NCBI GenBank assembly: GCA_031548875.1
Contig: JAVBQQ010000015.1
Span: 9,337 to 73,336 of the forward strand
Direction: 5' to 3'
Origin: JAAYCI01 sp031548875
GTDB lineage: Bacteria > Bacillota > Clostridia > Oscillospirales > Ruminococcaceae
Length of the DNA: 64,000 nt
Shown here piece after piece: positions 8,642 to 18,811 of this stretch. Position 1 is the stretch's first letter, and every line of letters starts with the position of its first letter. The notes under the pieces are model-generated. The model was not told the origin of the DNA. It made no database searches and was given only the letters and a program-made list of their open reading frames with translations. Both the position numbers and the translations under genes were made by a program.

Positions 8642-8757
8642 ACCCCTTGCCATTAGACGGGTGGCGATAAGAAAGCATCTGCCAAATCCGCAGTTGATAG
8701 CGGAACGGCAGATGCTTCTTGGTTATCGTTGTAAACCCTCAGGGTTGTGCAAGGGGT
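8642..8757. repeat. Long nested hairpin element
   Basis: Nested inverted repeats share one axis. From outside in they are ACCCCTTGC/GCAAGGGGT, GGGT/ACCC, CGATAA/TTATCG, AAGCATCTGCC/GGCAGATGCTT and CCGC/GCGG. It lies between the 3' end of lrgB and the oxidoreductase promoter. Read on the minus strand it is followed by a T-rich stretch, so an elaborate terminator for lrgAB is one explanation. A small RNA or a mobile hairpin element is another. Confidence 0.6.
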
Positions 8758-8835
8758 CCCTGTTTGCATTGGGATGGTTCCGGCGCACTGCGCGGAAGAC
8801 CCGGAGACGGGTACCGGCGTTTATGCCGACATGCC

Positions 8836-9528
8836 CTAAATCAGATTCACAAACAGCGGCGCGCAGACGAGCGTGAAGATACCGGCCACCACTACCGACA
8901 GGCTGGCCATGGCACCCTCGGTCTCGCCCATCTCCACCGCCTTGCTGGTGCCCATCAGGTGGGCGGAGGTGCCGATAGCCAGCCCCTTGGCCACCGGTTC
9001 CTTGATGCGCAGCAGCTTGCAGGCGCCCCCGGCGATGACGTTGCCCAAAATCCCGGTGAGCATGGTGGTGAACACGACGATGGTGCCGTTGCCGCCGTTC
9101 GACTCGGTGATATACAGGGCGAAAGCTGCGGAGACGGATTTTGGAAACAGCGAGACATACTGCGCGTGGTTCAGGCCGAAGGCGAGGCTGAGCAGCCAGA
9201 TGCAGACGGCGCTGGCGATGACGCCTGCGGCGATGCCCACGAGGATGGCCGGCCAGTATTTTTTGAGCATGGACAGCTGCTGGTACAGCGGGATGGCCAG
9301 GCAGACGGTGGCCGGCGTGAGCAGATAGCTGATGTGTTCGGCGCCCAGGCGGTAGGTATCGTAATCGATGCGGAAGAGCAGCAGGAAGGCCAGGCAGAAC
9401 AAAAAGGCGATAAGCAGGGGGCTTAAAAAGGGCCATTTGAACTTCCTTTTGAGGAAAAGGCCCAGCTGGTAGCCGCCCAGCGATACGGCCACCCCGAAGA
9501 ACAGTGAGCCGGAGAACAGTTCATTCAT
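8836..9528 (-). CDS. lrgB: LrgB family protein
   Basis: Membrane protein of the LrgB/CidB family, 230 residues, normal length, with about 6-7 hydrophobic segments. The family stretch SNGGNGTIVVFTTMLTGILG and the later SAHLMGTSKAVEMGE are clearly visible. LrgAB proteins affect autolysis and have been reported as pyruvate transporters in some Firmicutes. The start codon overlaps the lrgA stop (ATGA), so the pair is coupled. It is the last gene of the transcript; a large hairpin structure lies beyond its end. Confidence 0.95.
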   Translation of the reverse strand: MNELFSGSLFFGVAVSLGGYQLGLFLKRKFKWPFLSPLLIAFLFCLAFLLLFRIDYDTYRLGAEHISYLLTPATVCLAIPLYQQLSMLKKYWPAILVGIAAGVIASAVCIWLLSLAFGLNHAQYVSLFPKSVSAAFALYITESNGGNGTIVVFTTMLTGILGNVIAGGACKLLRIKEPVAKGLAIGTSAHLMGTSKAVEMGETEGAMASLSVVVAGIFTLVCAPLFVNLI

Positions 9529-9899
9529 CGGCGTGTCCCCCCACGGGAACGGCGCCGCCCCTGCAGGCGGATGACGCCCTGCGCAGCGTGGCCGGTGGCC
9601 GCCATGACGAGGATGGTGCTGAACACCATGATGACCAGCAGCGGCAGCAGCATCTGGCGGAACTCGCCAAACATGACGAGCAGCCCCACGGCCGGCACCA
9701 CGAAGATGGCTGGCATGAAATCGATGAACCAATCGGCTGTGGGTTTTATGGCTTCCAGCTTGACAACGCGTAGTTGCAGCAGCAGCAGCATGAGCACGAG
9801 GCCATAGATGCTGGCGGGGATGGGCAGCGGGATGAAGCGGTTGAGCAGCTCGCCCGCGCAGGACACGATAAAGATGACACTCAGGGCCAACATGGGCAT
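9525..9899 (-). CDS. lrgA: CidA/LrgA family holin-like protein
   Basis: Small four-helix membrane protein, 124 residues, of the holin-like CidA/LrgA family. Typical stretches are the AGELLNRFIPLPIPASIYGLVLM region and the VPAVGLLVMFGE segment. The C-terminus is basic (RRRSRGGTRR), facing the cytoplasm. It forms a unit with lrgB, with overlapping stop and start codons. A TTGCAA-N17-TAGCAT promoter lies about 35 bases upstream. The regulator LytSR normally controls this operon; here a LytTR-domain protein without a receiver is the next gene cluster upstream on the same strand. Confidence 0.93.
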   Translation of the reverse strand: MPMLALSVIFIVSCAGELLNRFIPLPIPASIYGLVLMLLLLQLRVVKLEAIKPTADWFIDFMPAIFVVPAVGLLVMFGEFRQMLLPLLVIMVFSTILVMAATGHAAQGVIRLQGRRRSRGGTRR

Positions 9900-9934
9900 C
9901 TCTCCAAGGATAGTCTTTTTTATGTTCGCTTTTT

Positions 9935-9963
9935 ATGCTAATACAAACGCGGAGAGATTGCAA
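9935..9963 (-). promoter_or_regulatory. Promoter of lrgAB
   Basis: Minus-strand TTGCAA and TAGCAT with 17-base spacing, 35 bases before the lrgA start and just downstream of the terminator of the preceding operon. Confidence 0.55.
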
Positions 9964-10026
9964 GCGCGCGACTACCGGGGCCTTGGAGCAAAAGAGAAGT
10001 GGGTACGCACACGAGAGCCTGCACGC

Positions 10027-10057
10027 AAAAAACCGGCCCGGCATTCGCCGCGGCCGG
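10027..10057 (-). terminator. Terminator of the LytTR/LiaF-like operon
   Basis: On the minus strand an inverted repeat with CCGGCC and GGCCGG ends is followed by six T residues. It lies about 20 bases after the stop codon of the LiaF-like gene. Confidence 0.75.
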
Positions 10058-10075
10058 AGATGTATGGGGGATGCT

Positions 10076-10891
10076 TTACACGTAGGCAACCTCGATGTTA
10101 CCCAGGCTGACATTGCCCGAAAGGTAAAGCGGGGGGAGAGCTTCGTCCGGCCGGGCAAAGCGGGGGTCGTTGGTCACGTTGGCCAGGCTGGTGTGGATGT
10201 TGCACAGCACCGGCCAGTTGCGAGGCACATACAGCTTCAGGTTGCCAAGGTTGCATTCGAGGTACAGTTGCGCGCCGCCGGGGGCGAGGTGCGCCTGGTC
10301 CAGGTACACCTCCAGCGAACCGAAGGAGGAGCGGAAGTCACCGCTTTGCAGGTTTTGCGAGTGGATATACTTGCTGGTGGTGCCAAAGCTGATGCTGGCG
10401 GAGGGGTGGTCGTCGTCGCCGCCCTCGTTGTGCTGTGTGTGCACACCGATGAAGATGGCGTGTTCATCATCCGGGTCGCCGGAGCTATCGGGATCGGCTG
10501 GGCCGCAGGGACTGTCGGGGTTGCAGGACCCCTCCGGGGCGGAATTGGAGAATTGCTGCCAATGGGGGTGGTTGTGGCGGTATCGCCTGCGCAGCGGGCG
10601 GGTGAGCAGTTCCAGCCCGCCGCCGCACAAGAGCGCGGCGATGATGACGACCCAAGGCGAGAGGACCGCCCAGCCCAGCGGCTTTTGGAAGATGAGGTAC
10701 AGCAGGGCGAGGGAGAGCAGGATCTCCACAAAGCTTGCGCGGGAGATGCCGCTGACCAGCCAGGCGATGAGCAGCACCCCGCCCACGATGCTCCAGCCGG
10801 ACAGCTGGCCGAAGATGCCGAACTGGCTAGCGATGACGAGGGCGGCCGCCAGGATGAGGAACACGCCCCAAAAGACGTAACGTTTTTTCAT
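10076..10891 (-). CDS. LiaF-like membrane protein
   Basis: 271-residue protein with about four N-terminal membrane helices (starting MKKRYVFWGVFLILAAALVI), a positively charged RRRYRHNH loop, an acidic Pro/Asp/Ser-rich linker, and a C-terminal beta-rich domain. The repeated strands of that domain (FRSSFGSLEVYLDQA, LYLECNLGNLKLYVP, LSGNVSLGNIEVAYV) resemble the LiaF/DUF2154 cell-envelope stress domain. LiaF inhibits the LiaS kinase in Bacillus; here no kinase is adjacent, and the partner is instead a LytTR DNA-binding protein ten bases upstream. This gene pairing suggests the membrane protein controls that regulator. AAAGGATG precedes the start codon. Confidence 0.75.
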   Translation of the reverse strand: MKKRYVFWGVFLILAAALVIASQFGIFGQLSGWSIVGGVLLIAWLVSGISRASFVEILLSLALLYLIFQKPLGWAVLSPWVVIIAALLCGGGLELLTRPLRRRYRHNHPHWQQFSNSAPEGSCNPDSPCGPADPDSSGDPDDEHAIFIGVHTQHNEGGDDDHPSASISFGTTSKYIHSQNLQSGDFRSSFGSLEVYLDQAHLAPGGAQLYLECNLGNLKLYVPRNWPVLCNIHTSLANVTNDPRFARPDEALPPLYLSGNVSLGNIEVAYV

Positions 10892-10901
10892 GGTGATAGA
10901 T

Positions 10902-11375
10902 TCATCCTTTCGAGAAGGTGATGGTACGGCCCTCGGCCATGCGCTCGCGCAGGGCGCGGTAGTACCGGCGGGAGGCGTACACCTGTTTGTGTGTGCCCGA
11001 AAACTGCACGAGGCTGGAGGCGGTGAGGTCGCGCGTGATGGCATAGACCTGGGCGGTGTTGACGATGGTGGATTTGGCTGCACGCACGAAGATGTGGGGC
11101 AGCAACGCTTCCAGTTCGTACAAGCGGAAGCGGGTGCGGTAGGCGTCGTCTCGGGTGTGGGCGTACACAGCCTCGCCTTCGGTTTCGAAGAAGAGGACTT
11201 CGGAAAGCGGGAAGTAGAACTCTCGCTCGCCCTTGTAGAACACGATAGACGGCGCGGCGCCGCCCTGCTCGGACACAAGGCGTTGCAGCCTCTGCACGGT
11301 TTCGTCCACCGCGCGGCAGCGGATAACCACCTCTTCTTCAGGCAGGCCGTCCACCACCTCGATGCGCACTTTCAA
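10902..11375 (-). CDS. LytTR family transcriptional regulator without receiver domain
   Basis: 157-residue protein. A short N-terminal ferredoxin-like stretch (KVRIEVVDGLPEEEVVIRCR) is followed by a LytTR DNA-binding domain from about residue 60. Visible family residues include EVLFFETEGEAVYAHT, RLYELEALLP and FVRAAKSTIVN. This is the compact LytTR type that lacks a phosphoreceiver and usually pairs with a membrane protein. The start is a TTG placed 7 bases after GGAGGAGGG; no ATG is near. A TATACT -10 is visible about 35 bases upstream, without a clear -35. LytTR proteins typically regulate lrgAB, which is the next operon downstream. Confidence 0.85.
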   Translation of the reverse strand: MKVRIEVVDGLPEEEVVIRCRAVDETVQRLQRLVSEQGGAAPSIVFYKGEREFYFPLSEVLFFETEGEAVYAHTRDDAYRTRFRLYELEALLPHIFVRAAKSTIVNTAQVYAITRDLTASSLVQFSGTHKQVYASRRYYRALRERMAEGRTITFSKG

Positions 11376-11545
11376 GCTGGATCCCTCCTCCGCCTCTGGA
11401 CACAGTATAGCAGGCTGCCGCCCAGGGGCATAGCCTTTTGCGCCCAGCGGTGTTTTTTGGGCGGGTAAGCGGCATGTTTGGCCGGGCAAGTGGTCGCCAC
11501 TGCGGCAGGTGGCACTTGCCGGGCTTGCATTCCATTGTCCTATAC

Positions 11546-11572
11546 AAAAGGCCCCTCACGTGTGTGGGGGCC
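11546..11572 (-). terminator. Terminator of the TVP38-family gene
   Basis: Minus-strand GGCCCC...GGGGCC hairpin followed by TTTT. The hairpin overlaps the last codons and stop of the gene. Confidence 0.65.
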
Positions 11573-12311
11573 GGGGTGTTAAATCGGGGTCGCCGTTCGA
11601 GGCGGTGGGCAGTTGCTCAAGCGACGCGTCGTCGGGGGGGACGGCTGCCGTCTCGTTGCGCTCGCGCACCGCGCGGCGATGCTCGTAGGCGAAAAAGACC
11701 ACGGCAAAGCCGATGCTGATGCAGAAGGGGATGAGGAATTCGGGCGAGAGCGGGTTTTTGATGGCCTGTCCCGCCAGCACGTATGGGATCATGAGGCCAA
11801 GGCTGCCCAGCATGGAGTAGCCGAGGTAGGGCAGGAAGGGCGTGCAGCTTGCCCCGAAGAACATGCTCACCGTGTCCACTGGCACCGGCATGGGTACAAG
11901 CCGGGTGATGAAGCAGGCTGTCTTGGGGTGACGGTCGATGATGCGGGTGAAGCTGCCCAGCCGTTTGCGGGAGCGCAGCTTGTTCCACACCTTCTGGCCG
12001 CCCAGTTTTTTGCCCGAAAGATATCCGATGGAAAACTCGCCCACAAGGCCCACAAGCACCACGACGATGCCCATCCCGTTCGGAAAAAGGACGCCGGCGC
12101 TGATGTACAGCACATACACCGGGATGAACTGCAACGCGGTTTTGGCCCAGAAGATGGCCACCAGCACAAGCGCCGCAACCAGCGGGTTCTTGGGCACAAG
12201 GTTCACGATCTGGGACACCGAGACCCTGCGCGAGAGGATGGTGAACAGGACGATGATGGCGGCGAGCGCCACCACGGCCACAACGATCTGGATCTTACGT
12301 TTCTTGCTCAT
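11556..12311 (-). CDS. TVP38/TMEM64 family membrane protein
   Basis: 251-residue membrane protein of the TVP38/TMEM64 (SNARE-associated, DedA-related) family, with about six hydrophobic segments. The family core is visible as FIPVYVLYISAGVLFPNGMG, the amphipathic GEFSIGYLSGKKLGG and ITRLVPMPVPVDTVSMFFGAS. Relatives are implicated in lipid flipping and envelope maintenance. The C-terminal 35 residues are hydrophilic and Pro/Asp-rich and look unstructured. It starts at an ATG with a GGGAGC site upstream, and is separated from the dehydrogenase gene on the same strand by 68 bases, so co-transcription is possible. Confidence 0.88.
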   Translation of the reverse strand: MSKKRKIQIVVAVVALAAIIVLFTILSRRVSVSQIVNLVPKNPLVAALVLVAIFWAKTALQFIPVYVLYISAGVLFPNGMGIVVVLVGLVGEFSIGYLSGKKLGGQKVWNKLRSRKRLGSFTRIIDRHPKTACFITRLVPMPVPVDTVSMFFGASCTPFLPYLGYSMLGSLGLMIPYVLAGQAIKNPLSPEFLIPFCISIGFAVVFFAYEHRRAVRERNETAAVPPDDASLEQLPTASNGDPDLTPRPPHT

Positions 12312-12379
12312 GGATGGGGATGCTCCCTCTGGCGCCCGGCGGGCGGCGTCGCTTCACATGGTGCGGGCGGGGACACGCT

Positions 12380-13261
12380 TTAGCCCGGCAGGCCGGACAT
12401 CTGCTCCACCAACTGCACAAGGCTGGCAAAGTCCTTCTGGCCCTTGCCCTGAGCGATGAGCGCCTCCAGCATCTGCTTGGTAAGGGCGGTGGAGGGCGCG
12501 CACACGCCCAGCTGCCGGCACATGTCCAGCGCGAGATTCAGGTCTTTGGCCATGCCCACGGTGGTGAAGGCGGGCTCGTAGCTGCGCTCGCGCAGCGGGG
12601 GAATCTTGAACAGCACCTGGGGCGATGCCAGCACGCTGCCGGCGATGACGTCGAAGGCAGTGTTCCATTCGATGCCGGCCTTCTCGCACAGCACCACGCT
12701 CTCGGCCAGCATCATGCTGGTGGTGGCCACCATCATGTTCAGCGCCAGTTTCATGGCGCGGGACGCGTCGCCCCCGCCCAGGTAGAACTGGGTCTTGCTC
12801 ATGAGCTTAAAAAGGGGCAGGGTCTTGTCGTAGGCGTCTTTGGGGCCGGAGCAAAGGACGGTGAGCTCGCCCTTGGCGGCCAGCACCGTGCTGCCGTTCA
12901 CCGGGGTGCGCAGGAACTGGCAGCCCTTGGCCTCGATGGCTGTGTTGCAGGCGGCGCTGGCCTCGATGGAGACGGTGCTCATGTCGACGACGACCTCGCC
13001 GCCACCCAGAGCCGACGCGATGCCACCATCGCCCAGCACGACGTCCATCAGGATGTCGGGGTTTGGGAGGATGGTGAAGACGAATTCGTTGCCCTTTGTG
13101 GCTTCGGCGATCGAGGAGGCGCGCGTTGCGCCCTTCGCCACCGCTTCGTCGCAATGGGCGGCCACCACGTCGAACACTGTTACGTCATGCCCCTCGGCAA
13201 GCAGCCGCTGGGACATGGGCGAGCCCATGTTGCCCACACCGATAAAACCGATTTTTGCCAT
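12380..13261 (-). CDS. NAD(P)-dependent beta-hydroxyacid dehydrogenase (3-hydroxyisobutyrate dehydrogenase family)
   Basis: 293-residue member of the beta-hydroxyacid dehydrogenase family (3-hydroxyisobutyrate dehydrogenase, tartronate semialdehyde reductase). The N-terminal GFIGVGNMGSPM is the dinucleotide-binding motif and substrate loop. The all-helical C-terminal domain contains MKLALNMM, where the lysine/asparagine pair includes the catalytic lysine region. Length is normal. The start is an ATG behind GGAAGG. It would reduce a short 2- or 3-oxoacid semialdehyde or oxidise the hydroxyacid; the exact substrate is not predictable. It is divergent from lplA. Confidence 0.9.
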   Translation of the reverse strand: MAKIGFIGVGNMGSPMSQRLLAEGHDVTVFDVVAAHCDEAVAKGATRASSIAEATKGNEFVFTILPNPDILMDVVLGDGGIASALGGGEVVVDMSTVSIEASAACNTAIEAKGCQFLRTPVNGSTVLAAKGELTVLCSGPKDAYDKTLPLFKLMSKTQFYLGGGDASRAMKLALNMMVATTSMMLAESVVLCEKAGIEWNTAFDVIAGSVLASPQVLFKIPPLRERSYEPAFTTVGMAKDLNLALDMCRQLGVCAPSTALTKQMLEALIAQGKGQKDFASLVQLVEQMSGLPG

Positions 13262-13392
13262 ATGATCATCGCTTCCTTCCCGCGTAAGAGATAAGAGGTG
13301 CTGGATACAATATCAATCAGTATACCACGTGTGTGCGGGCGGGCGCAAGGAGAAGAGGGACGCGCAATTACTATAAAAAAGGGTGGGTTGGC

Positions 13393-13422
13393 TTGCGGCA
13401 GGGACGCCCGGCCTGTTATGAT
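13393..13422 (+). promoter_or_regulatory. Promoter of lplA
   Basis: TTGCGG and TATGAT separated by 18 bases, with a TG one base before the -10 hexamer; about 60 bases before the lplA start codon. Confidence 0.5.
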
Positions 13423-13482
13423 GGAAGGGACGATCTGAGCGCAGGTCGCACATCAGAAATTTGGAAAGAGGAAGCGTCTGGC

Positions 13483-14472
13483 ATGGTCTATCTGGAAAGC
13501 AAGAGCACCGACCCGCACTTTAACCTGGCGCTGGAGCAGTACGTGTTCGACGAGCTGCCCCGCGAACAGGATTACTGCATGCTATGGCAGAACGACAATG
13601 CCATCATCGTGGGCAAGTACCAGAACACGGCCGAGGAGGTGAACGGGCGGTATGTTGCCGAGCAGGGCATCCGCGTGGTGCGGCGGCTGTCGGGCGGGGG
13701 GGCCGTATACCACGATCTCGGCAACCTCAACTTCACCTTTATTCGGGACGCGGACAAAGAGGAGATGCTGGACTTTGAGAGCTTCTGCCTGCCGGTGGCG
13801 GGTGCGCTGGCGGCGTACGGCGTGAAGGCGGAGCTGTCCGGCCGCAACGACATCACCATCGACGGGAAGAAGTTCTCGGGCAACGCGCAGTATATCCGCG
13901 AGGGGCGGGTGATGCACCACGGCACCATCCTGTTCGATTCTGACCTTTCGGTGCTGGCCAAGGCGCTGAACGCCCCGCGGGACAAGATCGAGTCGAAGGG
14001 CGTGAAATCCACCCGCAGCCGGGTGACGAACGTGAAGGAGTACCTCTCGGCCGACGTGGGTCTGCGCGCCTTTTGGGACAGCCTTGCCGCCCACATCGAC
14101 GAGCAGGTGGGGCTTGTGCCGCTGGCGCTTGGCGAGGGCGACCTTGCTCGGGTGCGGGCCATCCAGCGCGAGCGGTACGACACCTGGGAGTGGAACTGGG
14201 GCGCCAGCCCCCGCTACGCCGTGCACAAGCACCGCCGCATCGAGGGGGTGGGCGGCGTGAGCGTGGAGATGGATGTGCAGGAGGGCGTGGTGACGGCTTT
14301 TGCCCTGAGCGGGGACTTTTTCTCCAGCGCCGACACCGGCGGCCTGGTGGCCTGGATGCAGGGCCGGCGGCTGAACCGGGAGGAGCTGGCCGCCGCGCTG
14401 CGTACGTTTGATGTGGGAAGGTATATCAACAACCTGACGGCGGAGGAGTTTGTGCGGCTGCTGCTGGAGTGA
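13483..14472 (+). CDS. lplA: Lipoate-protein ligase A
   Basis: 329-residue lipoate-protein ligase, which activates free lipoate with ATP and attaches it to lipoyl domains such as glycine cleavage H protein. The lipoyl-AMP binding loop RRLSGGGAVYHDLGNLNF and the KKFSGNAQY lysine motif are intact. A C-terminal accessory domain follows from about residue 245, so this is a full-length bidomain LplA. The start at 13483 has AAAGAGGAAG upstream; the frame is open further upstream but that part runs into the promoter. No lipoyl-dependent enzyme is in the window, so the acceptor lies elsewhere. Confidence 0.95.
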   Translation: MVYLESKSTDPHFNLALEQYVFDELPREQDYCMLWQNDNAIIVGKYQNTAEEVNGRYVAEQGIRVVRRLSGGGAVYHDLGNLNFTFIRDADKEEMLDFESFCLPVAGALAAYGVKAELSGRNDITIDGKKFSGNAQYIREGRVMHHGTILFDSDLSVLAKALNAPRDKIESKGVKSTRSRVTNVKEYLSADVGLRAFWDSLAAHIDEQVGLVPLALGEGDLARVRAIQRERYDTWEWNWGASPRYAVHKHRRIEGVGGVSVEMDVQEGVVTAFALSGDFFSSADTGGLVAWMQGRRLNREELAAALRTFDVGRYINNLTAEEFVRLLLE

Positions 14473-14537
14473 TGGGCAGCAAATTTGATGCAGCCCATCA
14501 GATCAAGAGAGTTCAGATTACATATAGAGCTGCGCAC

Positions 14538-14621
14538 GGCGTACGTAGCCGGCATCCCTCCGCTCGGAGCATACCACTGTGCCGGGACGAGCCTCGCTGC
14601 GGGATACCGCCCACGCACGCC
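14538..14621. repeat. Palindromic intergenic element
   Basis: A 21-base arm at 14538-14558 pairs with 14601-14621 at about 17 of 21 positions, enclosing a 42-base loop. It lies between convergent lplA and encapsulin genes, just before a bidirectional terminator. It resembles the 30.6/41.6 kb elements in layout (an A-C mismatch in a GC-rich stem) but does not share their core sequence. Confidence 0.5.
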
Positions 14622-14640
14622 GGGCGGATACTTCTTACTG

Positions 14641-14672
14641 AAAAAAGCCAACCGCAAGCGGTTGGCTTTTTT
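14641..14672. terminator. Bidirectional intrinsic terminator between lplA and encapsulin
   Basis: Perfect 9-bp GC-rich stem GCCAACCGC/GCGGTTGGC with a two-base loop, flanked by six A residues on the left and six T residues on the right. It can serve both convergent genes. Confidence 0.9.
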
Positions 14673-14692
14673 GCATTCTTTGTGCGCAGGAC

Positions 14693-15514
14693 TTATTTGA
14701 ACAGCACCACGGCGTCGGGCGCCTTGATGCGCGGCAGGGCGGTCTCCAACACGCGCAGGTGGTGGTTCAGCTCGGGGTCGTGCTCGGCGTAGGCCACGGC
14801 GATGTCCTGCCCCACGGCAATATCTACATACTGCGCCTGTGCGCAGATGAGCGCCGCCGTGCCGGCTTTCAGCGTGGGTGAGGTGAACAGGCGGCCGTCC
14901 AGCAGCTTGCCCAGACGCTCACTCTCCAGCACGCCAGTGCCCGGCTGGATGCGCTGCAGCTGGACGAACAGGTCGGGGCTGACCAGCAGCGTGTGCCGGC
15001 CGACGCGCCCCTTGGCAAGCAGGGTGGCCACACCGGAGGCCACGTCGGTGAAGGCGCCCTCGCCCTGTGTCCAGTCGCTGCGTTTTTGAGTATTTATGCC
15101 CTTGGCGGTGAGCAGGCCGTCCACCGAGAGCTTTGGCAAGCCGTAGAACACCATGGCGTCCTCGCGCAGGGCCAGCGCCTGGGCCGCGGTGCGCGCGGCG
15201 CCCAGGTCGATGGGGGCGCCGGTGCGGCGAACGCTTTCCAGGTCGCGCCAGAACAGCCAGAAATCCTCGTACAGCTGGGGCAGCTGCGAGAGAGTGCGGC
15301 CCCCCATTACGGCAAAGCCGTCCTCAAAGCTTTCGGCGCGGCCGGGCGCGTCGATGCGGATGCAGTCCGCCCCGGGACCCAGCGGGCCGTACAGCGGCAG
15401 GAAGCGGCGGGCTACCAGCGTGTCGGCTGCGGCATTCGTCACATTCGCGTCGATCTGCGCCCACAGTTCCTCCGGGAAGGGCGCTTCCCCACGGGCCAGG
15501 TAATCCAAAACCAT
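14693..15514 (-). CDS. enc: Encapsulin nanocompartment shell protein (family 1)
   Basis: 273-residue HK97-fold shell protein that self-assembles into an encapsulin compartment. The N-terminus (MVLDYLARGEAPFPEELW) and RRFLPLYGPLG are characteristic of family 1 encapsulins, and the C-terminal AVAYAEHDPELNHHLRVLETALPRI matches the end of the fold. The start at 15514 was preferred because AAAGGATG lies 9 bases upstream; an ATG at 15526 overlaps that site. The gene immediately upstream (33 bases) encodes a ferritin-like protein with an encapsulin-targeting tail, so this is an iron-storage compartment. A shared bidirectional terminator follows. Confidence 0.95.
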   Translation of the reverse strand: MVLDYLARGEAPFPEELWAQIDANVTNAAADTLVARRFLPLYGPLGPGADCIRIDAPGRAESFEDGFAVMGGRTLSQLPQLYEDFWLFWRDLESVRRTGAPIDLGAARTAAQALALREDAMVFYGLPKLSVDGLLTAKGINTQKRSDWTQGEGAFTDVASGVATLLAKGRVGRHTLLVSPDLFVQLQRIQPGTGVLESERLGKLLDGRLFTSPTLKAGTAALICAQAQYVDIAVGQDIAVAYAEHDPELNHHLRVLETALPRIKAPDAVVLFK

Positions 15515-15547
15515 ACGATCACTCATCCTTTCAGGCGCCGTGGCGCG

Positions 15548-15910
15548 TTATTCGATCAGGCTGCCCACGGTGGGGCCGGCGGCCTCGGGCAGGCCACCAG
15601 ACGCATCGGTGAGGCCGAGGCCGGCCATCATCTCCTTCACCTCGCCCTCGCCGTCCAGCAGCTGCTGGGCCACAGCGGGGTCCAGATGGCGCAGCAGGGT
15701 CATCAGCTCGCCCACGTGGACGACCTCCTCGTCGCGAATGTCGGCCAGCACCGCGCGGGCCAGCGGGTCATCGGCGGCGGCGGCGTGCGCGTCGTACAGG
15801 TAGATGGCTTCCAGCTCGGCGGCAATATCGATGCGAATGGTCTGGAGCAGTTCGGTATGGCTGAGCTTGCGGTCGATATTCCCCGAGAACGGGTCGGCAA
15901 ATGCGGGCAT
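15548..15910 (-). CDS. Encapsulated ferritin-like protein (cargo)
   Basis: 120-residue EncFtn-type protein that oxidises Fe2+ at a dimer-interface di-iron centre inside the encapsulin shell. The first helix contains IAAELEAIYLYDAH and the second DEEVVHVGEL, giving the E...E...HxxE ligand pattern of encapsulated ferritins. The last 15 residues, GLPEAAGPTVGSLIE, form a flexible linker and a TVGSL targeting peptide, the known signal that docks cargo on the shell interior. AAAGGAG precedes the start. It is the first gene of the operon and has a leader with its own terminator hairpin. Confidence 0.93.
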   Translation of the reverse strand: MPAFADPFSGNIDRKLSHTELLQTIRIDIAAELEAIYLYDAHAAAADDPLARAVLADIRDEEVVHVGELMTLLRHLDPAVAQQLLDGEGEVKEMMAGLGLTDASGGLPEAAGPTVGSLIE

Positions 15911-15955
15911 ATCAAAAACTCCTTTCGTTTGGGAACGGCAATGGGACTTTCATAC

Positions 15956-15986
15956 AAAAAGCCCCGCCTTGTGGAAGAGGCGGGGC
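15956..15986 (-). terminator. Intrinsic terminator in the leader of the encapsulin operon
   Basis: Minus-strand GCCCCGCCT/AGGCGGGGC stem (9 bp, 8-base loop) followed by five T residues. It lies between a good promoter (16009-16038) and the cargo gene start at 15910. It could be an attenuator for the encapsulin operon, or it could terminate the ATPase transcript arriving from upstream. Confidence 0.8.
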
Positions 15987-16008
15987 CAGCCACGTTCCGG
16001 CACCATAA

Positions 16009-16038
16009 AGTATAGGCAGCCGGCACGGGGTCAGTCAA
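16009..16038 (-). promoter_or_regulatory. Promoter of the encapsulin operon
   Basis: Minus-strand TTGACT and TATACT separated by 18 bases. Transcription from here would start near 16001 and cross the terminator hairpin at 15986-15956 before reaching the cargo gene. Confidence 0.65.
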
Positions 16039-16141
16039 TCAAAAAAAGGAGGACTTTGTCGACTGCATGAAATATACTGCGGCAGGGGCGGACGCGCCCC
16101 GCGGGAAGGCCCAGCGCATGCTATCGCATGCTGCGGCGCTG

Positions 16142-18807
<2,666 letters not shown>

Positions 18808-18811
<4 letters not shown>

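Noticed and set aside
8438..8653. Upstream extension of the oxidoreductase alpha gene (72 extra codons)
   Set aside because: It crosses the predicted promoter and does not fit the family N-terminus; the ATG at 8437 has a ribosome binding site.
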